A stretch of DNA of 64,000 nucleotides from Primulina eburnea (GCF_022965805.1 NC_133105.1:558001-622000); one strand, 5' to 3'. Shown: positions 29,134 to 40,275, counted from the stretch's first letter. Made by a program: numbers and translations. Notes: generated from the letters alone by a model not told the origin.

Positions 29134-31767
29134 CTAAGAATTCTTCTGCTCTTCCCCCTTTTTGTCAAACTGCTCCATCTTGTCAGATAGCTTGCGAACG
29201 TGAGAAGAAAGAACCGTGACAGAGCATGACATATTTTCAATAGCAGTAGACAGTGTGACTTGCAGTAGATCAAATTTCCGAGACATAAGCGATTCCACAT
29301 TGTTGACGCGTTGATTAATGAGTTCTTGAGTGGCAGTCAGACCGGATATGATACCTCTATTTTTCTGAATGTCACTGACTGCAAAAGAAAGAGCGGTAAC
29401 AGCAGATTCGATGGCCTTCAGTCTTTTGATGGATTCCTGAGTATCGTCTAACTTCACACTGTGCGAAAGTTGCGTATTTTGAATTTTGGAAATGGCCGAA
29501 ATTATTTGATTCATGCTGTCCTGCATATGTTGGACTTCCTCAAAAATGAGATCAAAATCTGCTGAAGATGGAGGGTTGGATTGATGAGAAGTGCTTGGTT
29601 CACTTGTTGTTTGCTGAGTAATGACCAAGGCTTGGTCAGTTATCTTGGTATCAGCAATTGGCTGAACTGAAGTATCAGTTCCAGTTATTGTCCCTTGAAC
29701 CGGAGTCTCATCAGCAGTCTTTTCTTCTTGATCTAAAGATGGTGAGGGAGGATGTTGTACAGTTGATGGTGACACAACCTGAACTGATGCCTCTAGTGAA
29801 TGATCAATTGATTCAACTGGCATATCAATTTGTAAGCCCTGATCAGCAGATTGGTCTGGTGGAACAATTTCGACTGAAGAAATAGTGACCTGTAGATTGG
29901 TTTGATCAGCAGAGCGATCAACTGGATCATTAACTGGTGCACTAAAGTGGGACTCCTCTACCACTGCTTGAATCACTTCATCAATATGAGCAAGAGATAG
30001 CTCCGCTTCAGTATATAGTAGTTGTTCAACAGGTGGTGAAGGAAGCTTATCAGAAACTGGTTCTCCAGTTGGAACCAGAACTAAGGCGGATGATGGTGCT
30101 GTTTTGTCAGAGAATGCTGTTTCAACTTGTTCCTCATTGTCATCATCTGAATCTCCTTGGTAGACCACGAGTTCTTGATCCGATTCCCAAAATTTGATTC
30201 GAGATAGTATCCACATCAGATCAGTGTCAAGCTGAGTGATTACAGCTTGATCAGCATATGCAGTAGGGGCAGTTGGCAAGTAGTTGTTCTTAAGTTTAGC
30301 AACAATTTGAGCCAACTTCTTTGCTCTCAGCTGATCAAAGAAATAGCTTTTTCTCTCCAAGGCTTGAGCAATAGTTGCAGCTTTGACCGTGCGGAGAACG
30401 AGGGCCTCCAACTTGATGAATTTTCTCAGTTCGGACTTCTCCTTCAGTTGCTTGGCAAAAACTTTAGTACGATAGGCTACCCAAGCGTCATAGGACTTAG
30501 TCTTTGCAGCAGCAAAACTGTTCACTTTTGCCCATACGAGATCAATATGAGTCTGAATTGGGTTTGAGGGTCTGGGTTCCACAATCAATTTCTCTTTTCC
30601 TTTATCACCACTCAAGATATGAGGGATTTCCAGTCCTGTTCGAGTTGATTCCACCGGTTCTATAAACTTTATCCCTTTAGGTCTTGCAGGTGCCACACCA
30701 ATTGGTCGAGATATTTGAGTAACAGGAGCTTGCGTCCTAACCGATTTTTTTATGGTACTTGCTGAATCATCTTGTGGAATAATCTGCAGAGGAACTGCTT
30801 CTATAGGTTGCTGATCAGTGAAGGAAATCATTTTGTCAGTCGGACTGGTTACCTCAGAAGTTGTTTTAACCCTTTGAGTTCTTGGCTTCTTCACAATGTG
30901 AGGAGATGGAGTCTTTTCTGATTCTGATGAACTCAAAACCAACTTTCTTTTGGCAATCTGCAGTTGAGCCAACGTTTTGGTTTTCTTGACTGATTTGGGA
31001 GCGGCTAACTGAGTCCCAATTTCCTGTTTGATTTTCACAAACTGAGTAGTGGTCAAGTCCATTTTGGATTTGATTGGCATTGTGTTCTTTGCATTGAACA
31101 CCTTAAATTTCGATGTTCTCTCAGAGTCCTCAGCCACTAAGCCTTTAGCTTTCAGTAAATAACTGATTTGAACTGCAAAGCCCTTGGATTGTTTAGAAGA
31201 CAGAAACATATTCTTCAGAACATTAAAAATGAGACGCTTCCAGTTAAATTTTTGACCAGCCATAATAACGGTAATGGCCTGAAATTTCTCTAAAGTTAGA
31301 GCAGCGAATGATCCTGCTTTTGCCAAAATTCCTTTTGCAATAACATCAGCTAGCAATTGAACTTCATGTTTCAGTTCTTTCTTAGGATCTGAAACCTTAA
31401 TCTTTCGTCCATCAATAGAAAGAGAGACTTGCATCTCTTCAATATCAGACGCCTTGACATCTGAGAGTTGTGCCATACCTTCAGAAGGTAAATGAAAGAA
31501 ATCACCAAGAGAATCTTCAAAAATGATCAGCAACTGATCATTGATAGTAGACTTGATATTTCCCTCAGAATCAATCACGCCAGAAGAGTAGAAATCCTGA
31601 AGTTCTTTGGGATAGATATCCTGAGAAGATTGTCCCAAAAATGTTCTTAGACCAGCAACTTCAAGCTTCTGAAATACTTTCTGAACTTCAGCATCGCCGA
31701 AGGATAATATAGATCCAAAGTTGATGGTCATAGAATTTAGCATGAAAGCGGGAATTTGGGTTGCCAT
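29134..31767 (-). CDS. Third ORF of the Sirevirus-like element (877 aa)
   Basis: An unbroken frame of 877 residues downstream of pol, at the position of the env-like ORF of Sireviruses. The N-terminal about 220 residues look globular (FGDAEVQKVFQKLEVAGLRT, SSGVIDSEGNIKSTINDQLL, LTLEKFQAITVIMAGQKFNW). The middle (about 240-420) is Lys/Ser/Pro-rich and looks disordered. A helical segment rich in Lys and Ala follows at about 420-540, then an acidic, Ser/Thr/Gln-rich stretch to about 740. The last 130 residues form a likely coiled coil (QHMQDSMNQIISAISKIQNT through HVRKLSDKMEQFDKKGEE). I see no signal peptide or membrane segment, so a classical envelope role is not supported. Function unknown. 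Confidence 0.85.
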   Translation of the reverse strand: MATQIPAFMLNSMTINFGSILSFGDAEVQKVFQKLEVAGLRTFLGQSSQDIYPKELQDFYSSGVIDSEGNIKSTINDQLLIIFEDSLGDFFHLPSEGMAQLSDVKASDIEEMQVSLSIDGRKIKVSDPKKELKHEVQLLADVIAKGILAKAGSFAALTLEKFQAITVIMAGQKFNWKRLIFNVLKNMFLSSKQSKGFAVQISYLLKAKGLVAEDSERTSKFKVFNAKNTMPIKSKMDLTTTQFVKIKQEIGTQLAAPKSVKKTKTLAQLQIAKRKLVLSSSESEKTPSPHIVKKPRTQRVKTTSEVTSPTDKMISFTDQQPIEAVPLQIIPQDDSASTIKKSVRTQAPVTQISRPIGVAPARPKGIKFIEPVESTRTGLEIPHILSGDKGKEKLIVEPRPSNPIQTHIDLVWAKVNSFAAAKTKSYDAWVAYRTKVFAKQLKEKSELRKFIKLEALVLRTVKAATIAQALERKSYFFDQLRAKKLAQIVAKLKNNYLPTAPTAYADQAVITQLDTDLMWILSRIKFWESDQELVVYQGDSDDDNEEQVETAFSDKTAPSSALVLVPTGEPVSDKLPSPPVEQLLYTEAELSLAHIDEVIQAVVEESHFSAPVNDPVDRSADQTNLQVTISSVEIVPPDQSADQGLQIDMPVESIDHSLEASVQVVSPSTVQHPPSPSLDQEEKTADETPVQGTITGTDTSVQPIADTKITDQALVITQQTTSEPSTSHQSNPPSSADFDLIFEEVQHMQDSMNQIISAISKIQNTQLSHSVKLDDTQESIKRLKAIESAVTALSFAVSDIQKNRGIISGLTATQELINQRVNNVESLMSRKFDLLQVTLSTAIENMSCSVTVLSSHVRKLSDKMEQFDKKGEEQKNS

Positions 31768-32313
31768 TGATAACTGATAAATTGCCTGAAAGAAAATTCG
31801 AGGAATGAGGTAGTTCTTGCCCTAAGGAGAATTTGACGTAGTCGAAAAGTAAGACTGAAAAGAGGCGGGTAATAGTGCATATGTACGTGACCATTCAAAC
31901 TCTGGACACGTGTCAGTCCAAAGAATTTTGAAAGAAACAAAGTAGTACGTGTGCTACAATCGTGTGTACGAATTGAGTGGTGAAGATAACTCCACGTAAA
32001 GAAAATCAAGAGTCATGATTAGTTTAGCAGACGGTCACGTCATTTGATTTGGAATAAAATTGGGTTAATTAGTTAACTTATATGAGAAGATTAGTGAAAA
32101 AGTCGACTGATAGGTCAGTTGATAAGACTGAGTTCTTTCAGTCGAGAATTTACTAACGACTGTCTTCTCAGTTAACCTCTTGAACCATTATTCCCCCTTA
32201 ATCTATTAAAGCAAAATGACGGCAATAGACAGAGAATATTAATGATGAGTATGGTGCTGGGTATAGCAAACGTCACAGAGAGATGTCCTTTCGTATCCCT
32301 CCTTTGTTTTGCC
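31768..32313. other. Divergent spacer inside the Sirevirus-like element
   Basis: Noncoding stretch between the third ORF (minus) and the small plus-strand gene. It is rich in GTCAGTTGA/CAGTTGATA-like motifs that recur through the element. It could hold promoters for either side; only the plus-strand TATA box is convincing. Confidence 0.5.
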
Positions 32314-32323
32314 CTATAAATAA
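32314..32323 (+). promoter_or_regulatory. TATA box of the opposite-strand gene in the Sirevirus
   Basis: CTATAAATAA, 58 bases before the ATG at 32381. A start about 30 bases downstream (near 32345) would leave a short leader of some 35 bases. It points opposite to the element's own genes. Confidence 0.6.
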
Positions 32324-32380
32324 GAGTGAAGGGGTTAGCCAAAATTCATCTCAGCAAGTAATTCTACACAGATAAAGATA

Positions 32381-32701
32381 ATGGCAGAAGCTGGAAGCTC
32401 AAGTGACGCTCAGTTTACTCTGCAAGCTAGGAAGCAGTTCATAGAAGATGAAGTCTTCTACACTAGCCTTCGTTACTGGGAAGAGATGCAGGAGCTGGAG
32501 TTCCTGTATTACTCTGGACGGGTCTCCACTTTCAGGCGGAAGGCCCAACTACAAGAGGTGCGGGAGCTCCTAGAGGTTCCTGCGGGGGTGGACCTTTTTA
32601 AAGAAGGTTATCTCTACAAGCTCTTTCTTCTGAAGGAGCTGGAGATCCTCCGCCGCATCGCTGTCTCCCATGATTTCTGCAAAACTTCTTCCCAGCACTA
32701 G
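32381..32701 (+). CDS. Small opposite-strand ORF in the Sirevirus (106 aa)
   Basis: 106 codons on the plus strand, lying entirely in the gap between pol (stop at 32973) and the third ORF (start at 31767), so it does not overlap their coding sequence. It starts MAEAGSSSDAQFTLQARKQF. The rest is helix-prone and charged, with Leu/Tyr spacing (TSLRYWEEMQELEFLYYSGR, VRELLEVPAGVDLFKEGYLY, KLFLLKELEILRRIAVSHDF). It has its own TATA box upstream and AATGAAAATATTTATTATG downstream as a plausible poly(A) region (about 32778-32796). I recognise no family. It may be an additional ORF of the kind reported in antisense in some plant LTR elements, or a captured host gene. Confidence 0.65.
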   Translation: MAEAGSSSDAQFTLQARKQFIEDEVFYTSLRYWEEMQELEFLYYSGRVSTFRRKAQLQEVRELLEVPAGVDLFKEGYLYKLFLLKELEILRRIAVSHDFCKTSSQH

Positions 32702-32972
32702 CTGCATGGATGAGTTTGTGGATAGATTCTGTGGAGGAAAATATTGTGACAATGTAACCGGCTCCTCTCCTGATTAATGAAAATATTTATTATGTTTTAT
32801 CGTCGTTGTTCTTTTATCTCTGCCTGCAATGATTTGTTAGAAACATAACCATAAGAACAATACAAACACTTGCTGACATCAGTTAAGAGTTCATAAGAAT
32901 AAGCAACTCACTTAAATATTCAGTAAAACAACAATAAAGCTTAATCAACAAATTACGAACAATGATCATTAA

Positions 32973-35900
32973 TTAAGATAAATCAATTAATCCAAGTATA
33001 TTGCGGAAGTGAGAAAACTTAGTCTCAGCCAGTGGCTTGGTGAAGATATCAGCTGCTTGTTGTTCAGTTGAGACGTATTCCAGTCTGATTTCCTTCTTGA
33101 GAGCATGATCTCTGATGAAGTGATGTCTGACATCTATGTGTTTGGTTCGAGAGTGAAGAACTGGATTGTAGGTTATAGCAATTGTGCTTGTGTTGTCACA
33201 AAATATAGGTGATTCTTTAGCATCAACTCCATAATCTCTCAGTTGTTGCTGAATCCAGAGCAGTTGGGCACAACAGCTTCCAGCAGCAAGATATTCTGCT
33301 TCAGTTGTGGAAGTTGCTATGGATGTTTGCTTTTTGCTGAACCAAGAAATCAGTCGGTCTCCTAGAAACTGACATGATCCACTTGTACTTTTTCGATCAA
33401 GTTTACATCCTGCATAGTCTGCATCTGAATAACCAACTAAATTGAAAGATGAGTCTTTAGAATACCATAACCCAACATTTTGTGTGCCTTTAAGATATTT
33501 CAAAATACGTTTGGCAGCAGCAAAATGGGATTGCTTAGGATTTGCCTGAAATCTAGCACACATACAGACAGCAAACACAATATCAGGACGACTAGCAGTT
33601 AGATACAATAATGAACCTATTAAACCTCTGTAAAGCGTCGTCTCAACTGATATTCCCCCTTGATCAGTGTCTAGTTTAACTGATGAGCTCATGGGAGTGC
33701 TTGCAGCTGAACACGATTCCATGCCAAATTTCTTTAGTAATTCCTTTGTATATTTTGTTTGACTGATGAAGGTGCCTGAATCCAATTGTTTCACTTGTAA
33801 TCCAAGAAAGAATGTCAGTTCACCCATCATGCTCATTTCGAATTTTTCCTGCATCAACTTAGCAAATTTCTCACATAATTTGGGGTTAGTTGACCCAAAT
33901 ATGATATCATCAACATAAATTTGAACAAGTAAGATATGATCATTCTTAGAAAATTTGAACAACGTCTTATCAACTGATCCAACAGAAAAATCATGATCAG
34001 TTAGAAATTTTGAAAGAGTTTCGTACCAAGCTCTTGGAGCTTGTTTAAGACCATATAAGGCTTTGTTCAAATGATAGACATGATCAGGAAGGTGATGATT
34101 AACAAAACCTGGAGGTTGTTCAACAAAGACTTCTTCCTGCAACTGTCCATTCAGAAATGCGCTTTTAACATCCATCTGGTACACTTTGAAATTTTTGAAT
34201 GATGCATAGGCCAGGAATATTCTTATTGCTTCCAGTCTTGCAACTGGTGCATATGTCTCATCATAATCAATTCCTTCTTCCTGCCTGTATCCTTGTGCAA
34301 CTAGCCTTGCTTTGTTGCGCACAACTGAACCATCCTCGTTCAGTTTGTTCCTGTATACCCATTTTGTACCTATAACAGTTTTGAAAATTGGTCTTGGAAC
34401 TAAGTTCCAGACATTATTATGGATAAACTGATTTAGCTCTTCTTGCATAGCATTTATCCAGTTAGGATCAGCAAGAGCTTCATCAGTTTTCTTTGGTTCC
34501 AGTTGAGATACAAAAGCTGAATGAATGAATAAGTTAAGCATTTGATTTCTCGTTCTTACCGGATCAGATGGATTACCTATCACCAATTCTGGAGGATGTG
34601 ATTTCTTCCATCTGAGTTCAGCATTTGTTGATTCCAAATTGGTAACTGCTTCAGTAGGTAACTGATTGGTTTCAGTTTCAGTTGGAGCTGTTTCAGTTGG
34701 CAACTGAATCTCATTTGTTTGTTCTACTAACTGATTAGCTTCCAATTCAACAGCCTGATCTAATATCTCAGGTTCAGGTGTTTGGAGATTGATTTGATTA
34801 ATATGAGTATCTTCTTCATCATCATCCTCCAAACTGATATCTGTAAATCTGTCAGCTAGCTCAACTGTATCAGTTGGCTTATCAGTTAGTACAGTTTCAT
34901 CAAAAACAACATGAATAGATTCTTCAACATTTAAAGTGTTTTTGTTGAAGACTCTGTAAGCTTTACTTACTGATGAATAACCAAGAAATATTCCTTCTGC
35001 AGATTTAGCATCAAAAGCTTTTAAATGAGTTTTACCATTGTCGAGTATAAAACATCTGCAGCCGAATATTTTAAAGTAAGAAACCACACTTTTTCTTCCA
35101 TGCCAGATCTCATACGGTGTTTTCAAATGATTCTTATTAATCATTGATCTGTTTTGAGTGTAACACGCAGTGTTCACTGCTTCTGCCCAAAACCTTTGAG
35201 AGATACTAGAATCAGCAAGCATTGTTCTAGCAGCTTCCTTAAGTGTTCGATTTCTCCTTTCAGCTACACCATTTTGCTGAGGAGTTCTTGCTGCTGAGAG
35301 CTCATGTTTGATTCCAGTATTCTCTAAATAGTTTGAAAGAATTTTATTGATAAATTCAGTTCCTCGATCGGATCTGATTCTGTCAATTCCAACTGATTTT
35401 TCATTTGATAATCTTTTGAAAAGCTTGATCAGTTGAGCAGCAGTTTGGTCTTTGGTCTTGAGAAAAATGACCCAAGTGAATCTAGAAAAATCATCTACAA
35501 CCACCAAGGTGTATTTCATTCCCCCTAAGCTCATCACCGGTATTGGACCAAAGAGATCCATATGTAATAGTTCTAAGCATCGGGAAGAAGATTTACGACC
35601 CTTGTTCTTAAAAGAAGATTTTATTTGTTTGCCAAACTGACATGCTGAGCAAATTTTGTCTTTTGTAAAATCCATTTTGGGCAGCCCAGTCACAAGATCA
35701 TGTTTACTCAAATATGCAATAGATTTGAAATTCAAGTGGTTTAACCTCTTATGCCATAACCAGTTTTTCGAAGATTTTGAGGCAATAAGACATACTGGTG
35801 CATAAGGTTGATCATTCCAGCTGACTTTGTATGTGTTTCCACATCTTTTGCCAGTTAGAATGACCTCATCAGTTGAGTTTTTGACTGAGCAAATAAGTTT

Positions 35901-36176
35901 GTCAAATTGAACTGAAAATCCATTATCGCATAACTGACTGATGCTTATCAGATTATACTTGAGATTTTCAACTAATAAAACATCATTAATGATAAAATTA
36001 CCATGGATAAGCTTACCCTTACCCACAGTTGTACCTTTCGAGTTGTCTCCAAAACTAATCTTTGGACCATCGTATTTGATCAGTTTGGATAGCAGTTTTG
36101 AATCACCTGTCATGTGTCTTGAGCATCCACTGTCCAGATACCAAACTGAATCTTCAGGTGTACCTGTTACCTGCAT
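32973..36176 (-). CDS. Pol polyprotein of the Sirevirus-like element (1,067 aa)
   Basis: Domains in order: protease [14 protein letters not shown] with the catalytic Asp at about residue 15; GAG-pre-integrase zinc motif (KRLNHLNFK...CSACQFGKQ) around 145-195; integrase core with [16 protein letters not shown] and [13 protein letters not shown] (D-D-E); reverse transcriptase from [12 protein letters not shown], with [22 protein letters not shown] and the catalytic YVDD; RNase H with [18 protein letters not shown] and a FTKPLAE end. No internal stop. It lies in the same frame as gag but is separated from it by two stop codons (TAA at 36210-36212 and a TGA just before this ATG). All catalytic residues I can check are present, so the enzymes look functional. 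Confidence 0.93.
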   Translation of the reverse strand: MQVTGTPEDSVWYLDSGCSRHMTGDSKLLSKLIKYDGPKISFGDNSKGTTVGKGKLIHGNFIINDVLLVENLKYNLISISQLCDNGFSVQFDKLICSVKNSTDEVILTGKRCGNTYKVSWNDQPYAPVCLIASKSSKNWLWHKRLNHLNFKSIAYLSKHDLVTGLPKMDFTKDKICSACQFGKQIKSSFKNKGRKSSSRCLELLHMDLFGPIPVMSLGGMKYTLVVVDDFSRFTWVIFLKTKDQTAAQLIKLFKRLSNEKSVGIDRIRSDRGTEFINKILSNYLENTGIKHELSAARTPQQNGVAERRNRTLKEAARTMLADSSISQRFWAEAVNTACYTQNRSMINKNHLKTPYEIWHGRKSVVSYFKIFGCRCFILDNGKTHLKAFDAKSAEGIFLGYSSVSKAYRVFNKNTLNVEESIHVVFDETVLTDKPTDTVELADRFTDISLEDDDEEDTHINQINLQTPEPEILDQAVELEANQLVEQTNEIQLPTETAPTETETNQLPTEAVTNLESTNAELRWKKSHPPELVIGNPSDPVRTRNQMLNLFIHSAFVSQLEPKKTDEALADPNWINAMQEELNQFIHNNVWNLVPRPIFKTVIGTKWVYRNKLNEDGSVVRNKARLVAQGYRQEEGIDYDETYAPVARLEAIRIFLAYASFKNFKVYQMDVKSAFLNGQLQEEVFVEQPPGFVNHHLPDHVYHLNKALYGLKQAPRAWYETLSKFLTDHDFSVGSVDKTLFKFSKNDHILLVQIYVDDIIFGSTNPKLCEKFAKLMQEKFEMSMMGELTFFLGLQVKQLDSGTFISQTKYTKELLKKFGMESCSAASTPMSSSVKLDTDQGGISVETTLYRGLIGSLLYLTASRPDIVFAVCMCARFQANPKQSHFAAAKRILKYLKGTQNVGLWYSKDSSFNLVGYSDADYAGCKLDRKSTSGSCQFLGDRLISWFSKKQTSIATSTTEAEYLAAGSCCAQLLWIQQQLRDYGVDAKESPIFCDNTSTIAITYNPVLHSRTKHIDVRHHFIRDHALKKEIRLEYVSTEQQAADIFTKPLAETKFSHFRNILGLIDLS

Positions 36177-36209
36177 TCACATACAAAATAAGATTGTGGT
36201 ACCCTTTGT

Positions 36210-38180
36210 TTATTTGGGTCCAAAGTTGATTAGTCCTTTAGGAATCCAAACTTGGATCAGTCTGACTGACCGTCCAGTTGCTGTATTCCATATGGTCTTT
36301 CTCGTTTTGTGTGTGCTTTGTGTGTGATGCATAGGTGAATCAATATGTGATTTTGCCTTTCCCAACTGATTGTTCGGCCGATATCGTTTCTGAACAGGCT
36401 TACAGTTATAGTAGTTGGAGTATTCATTTGAAAATCGTTTTGAAATTCTTTTCGATGTTTGACCACGAAAGTCAGTTGAAATTTTTGGACTATATCCAAT
36501 ACCATATCTATTTGCCTTGTTCTTGTTCTCAAAGGGCGGTTCAATCAGTTTACTTGGTTCAAGCTGTTCTTGTTCCACGACTGATTTGACAAAGCGAATG
36601 AATTTTCCTTTGTCCATATTCAGTTGTGGCTGAGTATCATTGGAAGACATCTCACTTTGACTACTGAACCCTAGTCCAGTCTTGTCAGCAACTGATTTTT
36701 GCGAATTCTGAATATCAGTTAGTGCTGCTGAAGATTTATTCCAAGCCTGAATGAGCTCGTTGTGCTTTGCATTTTCAAGCATCAATTTTTGAATCAACAA
36801 TTGATTCCTGCTCTTTTCAGCATTGAGCTCAGCAATTTCCCTTTTTAGACTCAACATATCAACTGACTGATCAGTTTTAGTATTGTTGTCCAAGGGATCA
36901 TCTTGCTTTGCTCTGGCTTTATCAAATGATAGAGCAAGCTTTTGATACTCGCTGACCATGTCATGAAGAGTCGAAATAAGCTCTTCTCTAGTGAAATCAG
37001 TTGAGCTAAAGTCGAATACCTGCTGATTGTCTGATTGATCTTCTGTCTCATCAGCCATCAGACACTTGACTTCTTCCTCTTCTTCACTAGAACTGTATGA
37101 AGTTTCAGCTTCTGACTCATCACTGTCAGTCTCTGCCCATTTGGCTTTGCTTTCTTCAGCTACTAGCACTTCATGCTTCTTTTTATAGGTTTTCCTTTCA
37201 TCCTTAGGTCTCTTTTTGTGCTCATATGATTTCTTTTTCCGTTCAGTTGAGACTTGACTGTCCTTCTTTGGTTTTGGGCAGTCAGCAATGAAATGTCCTG
37301 GCTTTCCACAGTTATAGCAAGCGTTTGAATCTTCTCTGGAGTTATTTCTTTGGTAGCTCTTCTGAAAATTTCCCTGATTCTTCCTCATGAATCTACCAAA
37401 CTTTCTGATAAACAATGACATAGCATCATTGCTCAATTGATCTGCAGCTTTTTCAACTGAACCAGTTGGTTCTGTTCTTATAGCAGTTAGAGCAGTAGTT
37501 GATGAAGGTGTTGATGGTTCTGCTTCTCCTCGAGTTTGTAACTCAAACTCATAAGCTTTCAGATCAGCAAACAAATCATGAATTTCAACTTTGTTCAAGT
37601 CTTTTGATTCCCTCATGGCCATTGTCTTGACATCCCATTCCCTGGGAAGTCCTCTGATAATCTTGAGAGCCACTTCTTTATTTGTATACACTTTTCCAAG
37701 TGCATTTAGTTCATTTATGATTCCACTGGTTCTTTCATCATATTCAAGCATTGATTCTCCAGCTTTCATTTTGATGTTGTCAAACTTCTGTACAGCAACA
37801 GAAAGTTTGTTTTCCTTTGTTTGCTCATTTCCCTCGCATAACTGAATCAGCTTTTCCCATATCTCTTTTCCTGTCTTGCACATCTTGATCTTACTGAACG
37901 TTATCTTGTCCAGTGTTTTATACAGTATGTCCTTGGCTACATTGTCAAGGTTTGCTTTTCTTTTATCTTCAGCAGTCCACTCATCTCTGGGTTTTTCAAT
38001 TCTATGATGTGCCCCTTCGGTGATGGCAACTGCTGTGTTTGCTTTCAAAATTTTCATTGGCCCGTCAGTTATGACGTACCACATATCATCATCTTGTACA
38101 GCTAAATGAGCCTGCATTCTGATTTTCCAGTCATCAAAGTCTTCCCTGGAAAACATAGGAATTTTGTTGAAAGAAGACAT
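36210..38180 (-). CDS. Gag of the Sirevirus-like element (656 aa)
   Basis: Starts MSSFNKIPMFSREDFDDWKI, the usual Copia gag opening. The gag fold follows (KEIWEKLIQLCEGNEQTKEN, MLEYDERTSGIINELNALGK, IIRGLPREWDVKTMAM). A CCHC knuckle CYNCGKPGHFIADC lies near residue 288. After it come a Lys-rich stretch, a Ser/Glu acidic stretch (SYSSSEEEEEVKCLMADETE) and a coiled-coil-like segment (LKREIAELNAEKSRNQLLIQ). The long region after the knuckle is typical of Sireviruses. The frame ends at TAA 36212-36210 and is in phase with pol downstream. Confidence 0.92.
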   Translation of the reverse strand: MSSFNKIPMFSREDFDDWKIRMQAHLAVQDDDMWYVITDGPMKILKANTAVAITEGAHHRIEKPRDEWTAEDKRKANLDNVAKDILYKTLDKITFSKIKMCKTGKEIWEKLIQLCEGNEQTKENKLSVAVQKFDNIKMKAGESMLEYDERTSGIINELNALGKVYTNKEVALKIIRGLPREWDVKTMAMRESKDLNKVEIHDLFADLKAYEFELQTRGEAEPSTPSSTTALTAIRTEPTGSVEKAADQLSNDAMSLFIRKFGRFMRKNQGNFQKSYQRNNSREDSNACYNCGKPGHFIADCPKPKKDSQVSTERKKKSYEHKKRPKDERKTYKKKHEVLVAEESKAKWAETDSDESEAETSYSSSEEEEEVKCLMADETEDQSDNQQVFDFSSTDFTREELISTLHDMVSEYQKLALSFDKARAKQDDPLDNNTKTDQSVDMLSLKREIAELNAEKSRNQLLIQKLMLENAKHNELIQAWNKSSAALTDIQNSQKSVADKTGLGFSSQSEMSSNDTQPQLNMDKGKFIRFVKSVVEQEQLEPSKLIEPPFENKNKANRYGIGYSPKISTDFRGQTSKRISKRFSNEYSNYYNCKPVQKRYRPNNQLGKAKSHIDSPMHHTQSTHKTRKTIWNTATGRSVRLIQVWIPKGLINFGPK

Positions 38181-38223
38181 ACTGAATCAGTTGAGAGAAT
38201 ATGTTCTACGACAAGATAAACTT

Positions 38224-38236
38224 CGCTCTGATACCA
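38224..38236 (-). other. Primer-binding site (initiator tRNA-Met) of the Sirevirus
   Basis: On the minus strand TGGTATCAGAGCG starts two bases after the 5' LTR end. It matches the 3' end of initiator tRNA-Met. Confidence 0.9.
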
Positions 38237-38238
38237 CT

Positions 38239-39171
38239 TGATAGGATCGATTAACTCAACGTGAAAGTGTTTAGAAGGGGGGGGGTTGAATAAATACTTG
38301 CTAGATTAAAATTTCTTCGAAAGGTTGGGTACAGTTTTGTTACAAACTGACTCAAGTATCTCGTCGGTCGATAACAATCAGTTAAACTGAATAAAACAGT
38401 TGCGGAAAACTAACTGACTGAAAGATAGAATGAATAACTGAAAGTAAATAACACAGGAAATGTTTCTGGATGTTCGGAGACTTGAATAACTCCTACGTCA
38501 CCCCTTCTATCACAAAGATAGGATATTCACTAAAAGACTTTGATCAAATACAATAACGTGTACCGACCCACTTCAGTTTGGACTTATCTATTGCCAAAAC
38601 TGAAACTCTTAGTTAACAACTCTTTTACAGATCACAACTGGTCTTAGCACAACTTGTACAATTTATCAAAGATTACAAAGTGCTTTTTCTAGCTCAAAAC
38701 GTAGCCTGAATGCTACTGATAAAACTGATAAGCTTGAGCTTTGATTTGACGAAGTTGAGAGAATATTTTCGCAGAGTAACAGCAAGTAAAATGAGTAGTT
38801 CAGAATCGGTAATTCTTCAGCTGCTCTCTTCGACTATTTATAGGCTTCTGTCAACGGTAACATTTATTTGAATAACAGCCGTTGTTTGCCACGTCAATAT
38901 TCCCTGATAGATCGTACACTGCAACTTCTGAAATGCGGCGATCCACTACCAGTTCGCAGAAGACTGTACTATTTGTCGGTTGTCGTTTTCACTTTATGAC
39001 GTGTACAGCTGAAAGATCAGCTGATAACAAATCAGTTGGCGAGAATGAACTGGCGAGAATATCTGCTGAAATATCAGTTAAGCTAGGTTCAGTTAAGTCG
39101 ATCAGTTGGTAGCTTTTAGTTGCTGAATTCAGTTGAGTCTTTTGTCAAACGCCGGAATTAAGTTTCCAACA
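38239..39171 (-). repeat. 5' LTR of the Sirevirus-like element
   Basis: 933 bp. It differs from the 3' LTR by about five substitutions and three extra G in one G run. TAGGG target-site duplication follows at 39172-39176. Confidence 0.93.
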
Positions 39172-39176
39172 TAGGG

Positions 39177-40275
39177 TTTTATCACATATATATATACTAA
39201 TTATTAGGGCAGATTAAATCAGTAGTCCGTGTAAAAATATGAACAATAATTGTCTTTAAGACCTTGCATGTGTTTTAAAAATTAGACATAAAACTATTTA
39301 CAAATGAGTATAATATGTGCTTGATTTTTCTCAACACGTATGCAAAATGTATTTGATTTTTTTTTTAAAAAAAATCAAAGATATATTACACTATTAATAT
39401 TTTTAAAAGAGTTTTATGTCAGTATTGTAACATCTTAAACAACGTAAAACGAAATAATATAATTTATCAAGTAATTAAACTTTGATGAATAAAACTATAA
39501 GACATAATTATTAATGTGCGTTGTCTTAAGACAAATGATTTACTATAAAAACTTGTCAGTTTTCAAAACAATACTAGTGAATAAAGAAAAGCTAAATCCC
39601 TTAATAAAGTGAGGGGGCAAAATGCATCCAAAACACTTATCAAACCAAATAATCAAATCTACAATGCAAAGTTTGTGAAGACAAACACCTCTTTGATAAA
39701 CATCACTCTAATAAATACAGTTATTAGGTGTTGTGTATTAATATCTTCAACAACACTTCAATATGTCTCGGCTCTGAGCTCTTTATTAAATTACCGATGT
39801 ATATGCTCGATCAGCTACAGTGTCTTAAAATATCTGCTTAATCAATCAGATCCCAATATCTATCTTGGTTATTTAATTTATAAACTTCCTTTGCCCTAAA
39901 ATTTATTCTTTGAATAGAATCCTACAAGATATGGAAACAACAATTCCATAAACTCTTTTTAAATAAACATATCATATCTAGAGTTTATCAAATATCTCAA
40001 TAGTTTAGAAATACAAAACTTTATACTTAATATTATCAAATAAAGACAATCAAGAATTCTACCAACCATCATCGTTACAATTATAGTTAATAGACATTCA
40101 AGAATTACGATGAGAGAAAAAAAATACCATTGCGAGAGATATCAAAGATCTGTGAGAAGAATAACAATCAAATTTTTTCTTGGTTATTCGATGTGGATAG
40201 TACTACAAGATGTCCACATATATATTATTTTTCACACACGTTGCAATATAAGGAAAAAAAATTGTTACCTCTTTA
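39177..40275. other. Intergenic AT-rich DNA
   Basis: Between the Sirevirus and the MITE. No gene or repeat is recognised. Confidence 0.5.

Larger units (their letters stand above)
28083..39171 (-). mobile_element. Sirevirus-like Copia retrotransposon, 11.1 kb, near-complete
   Basis: LTRs of 930 and 933 bp (TGATAG...CAACA) flank the element, and the target-site duplication TAGGG lies at 28078-28082 and 39172-39176. It runs on the minus strand: 5' LTR 38239-39171, initiator-Met primer-binding site 38224-38236, gag 38180-36210, pol 36176-32973, a third ORF 31767-29134, polypurine tract 29013-29024, and 3' LTR. Large size, about 0.9-kb LTRs, and a third long ORF after pol are Sirevirus hallmarks. 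The LTRs differ by about five substitutions and a G-run length change, so the insertion is very young. An unusual small gene lies on the opposite strand at 32381-32701. Confidence 0.93.
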
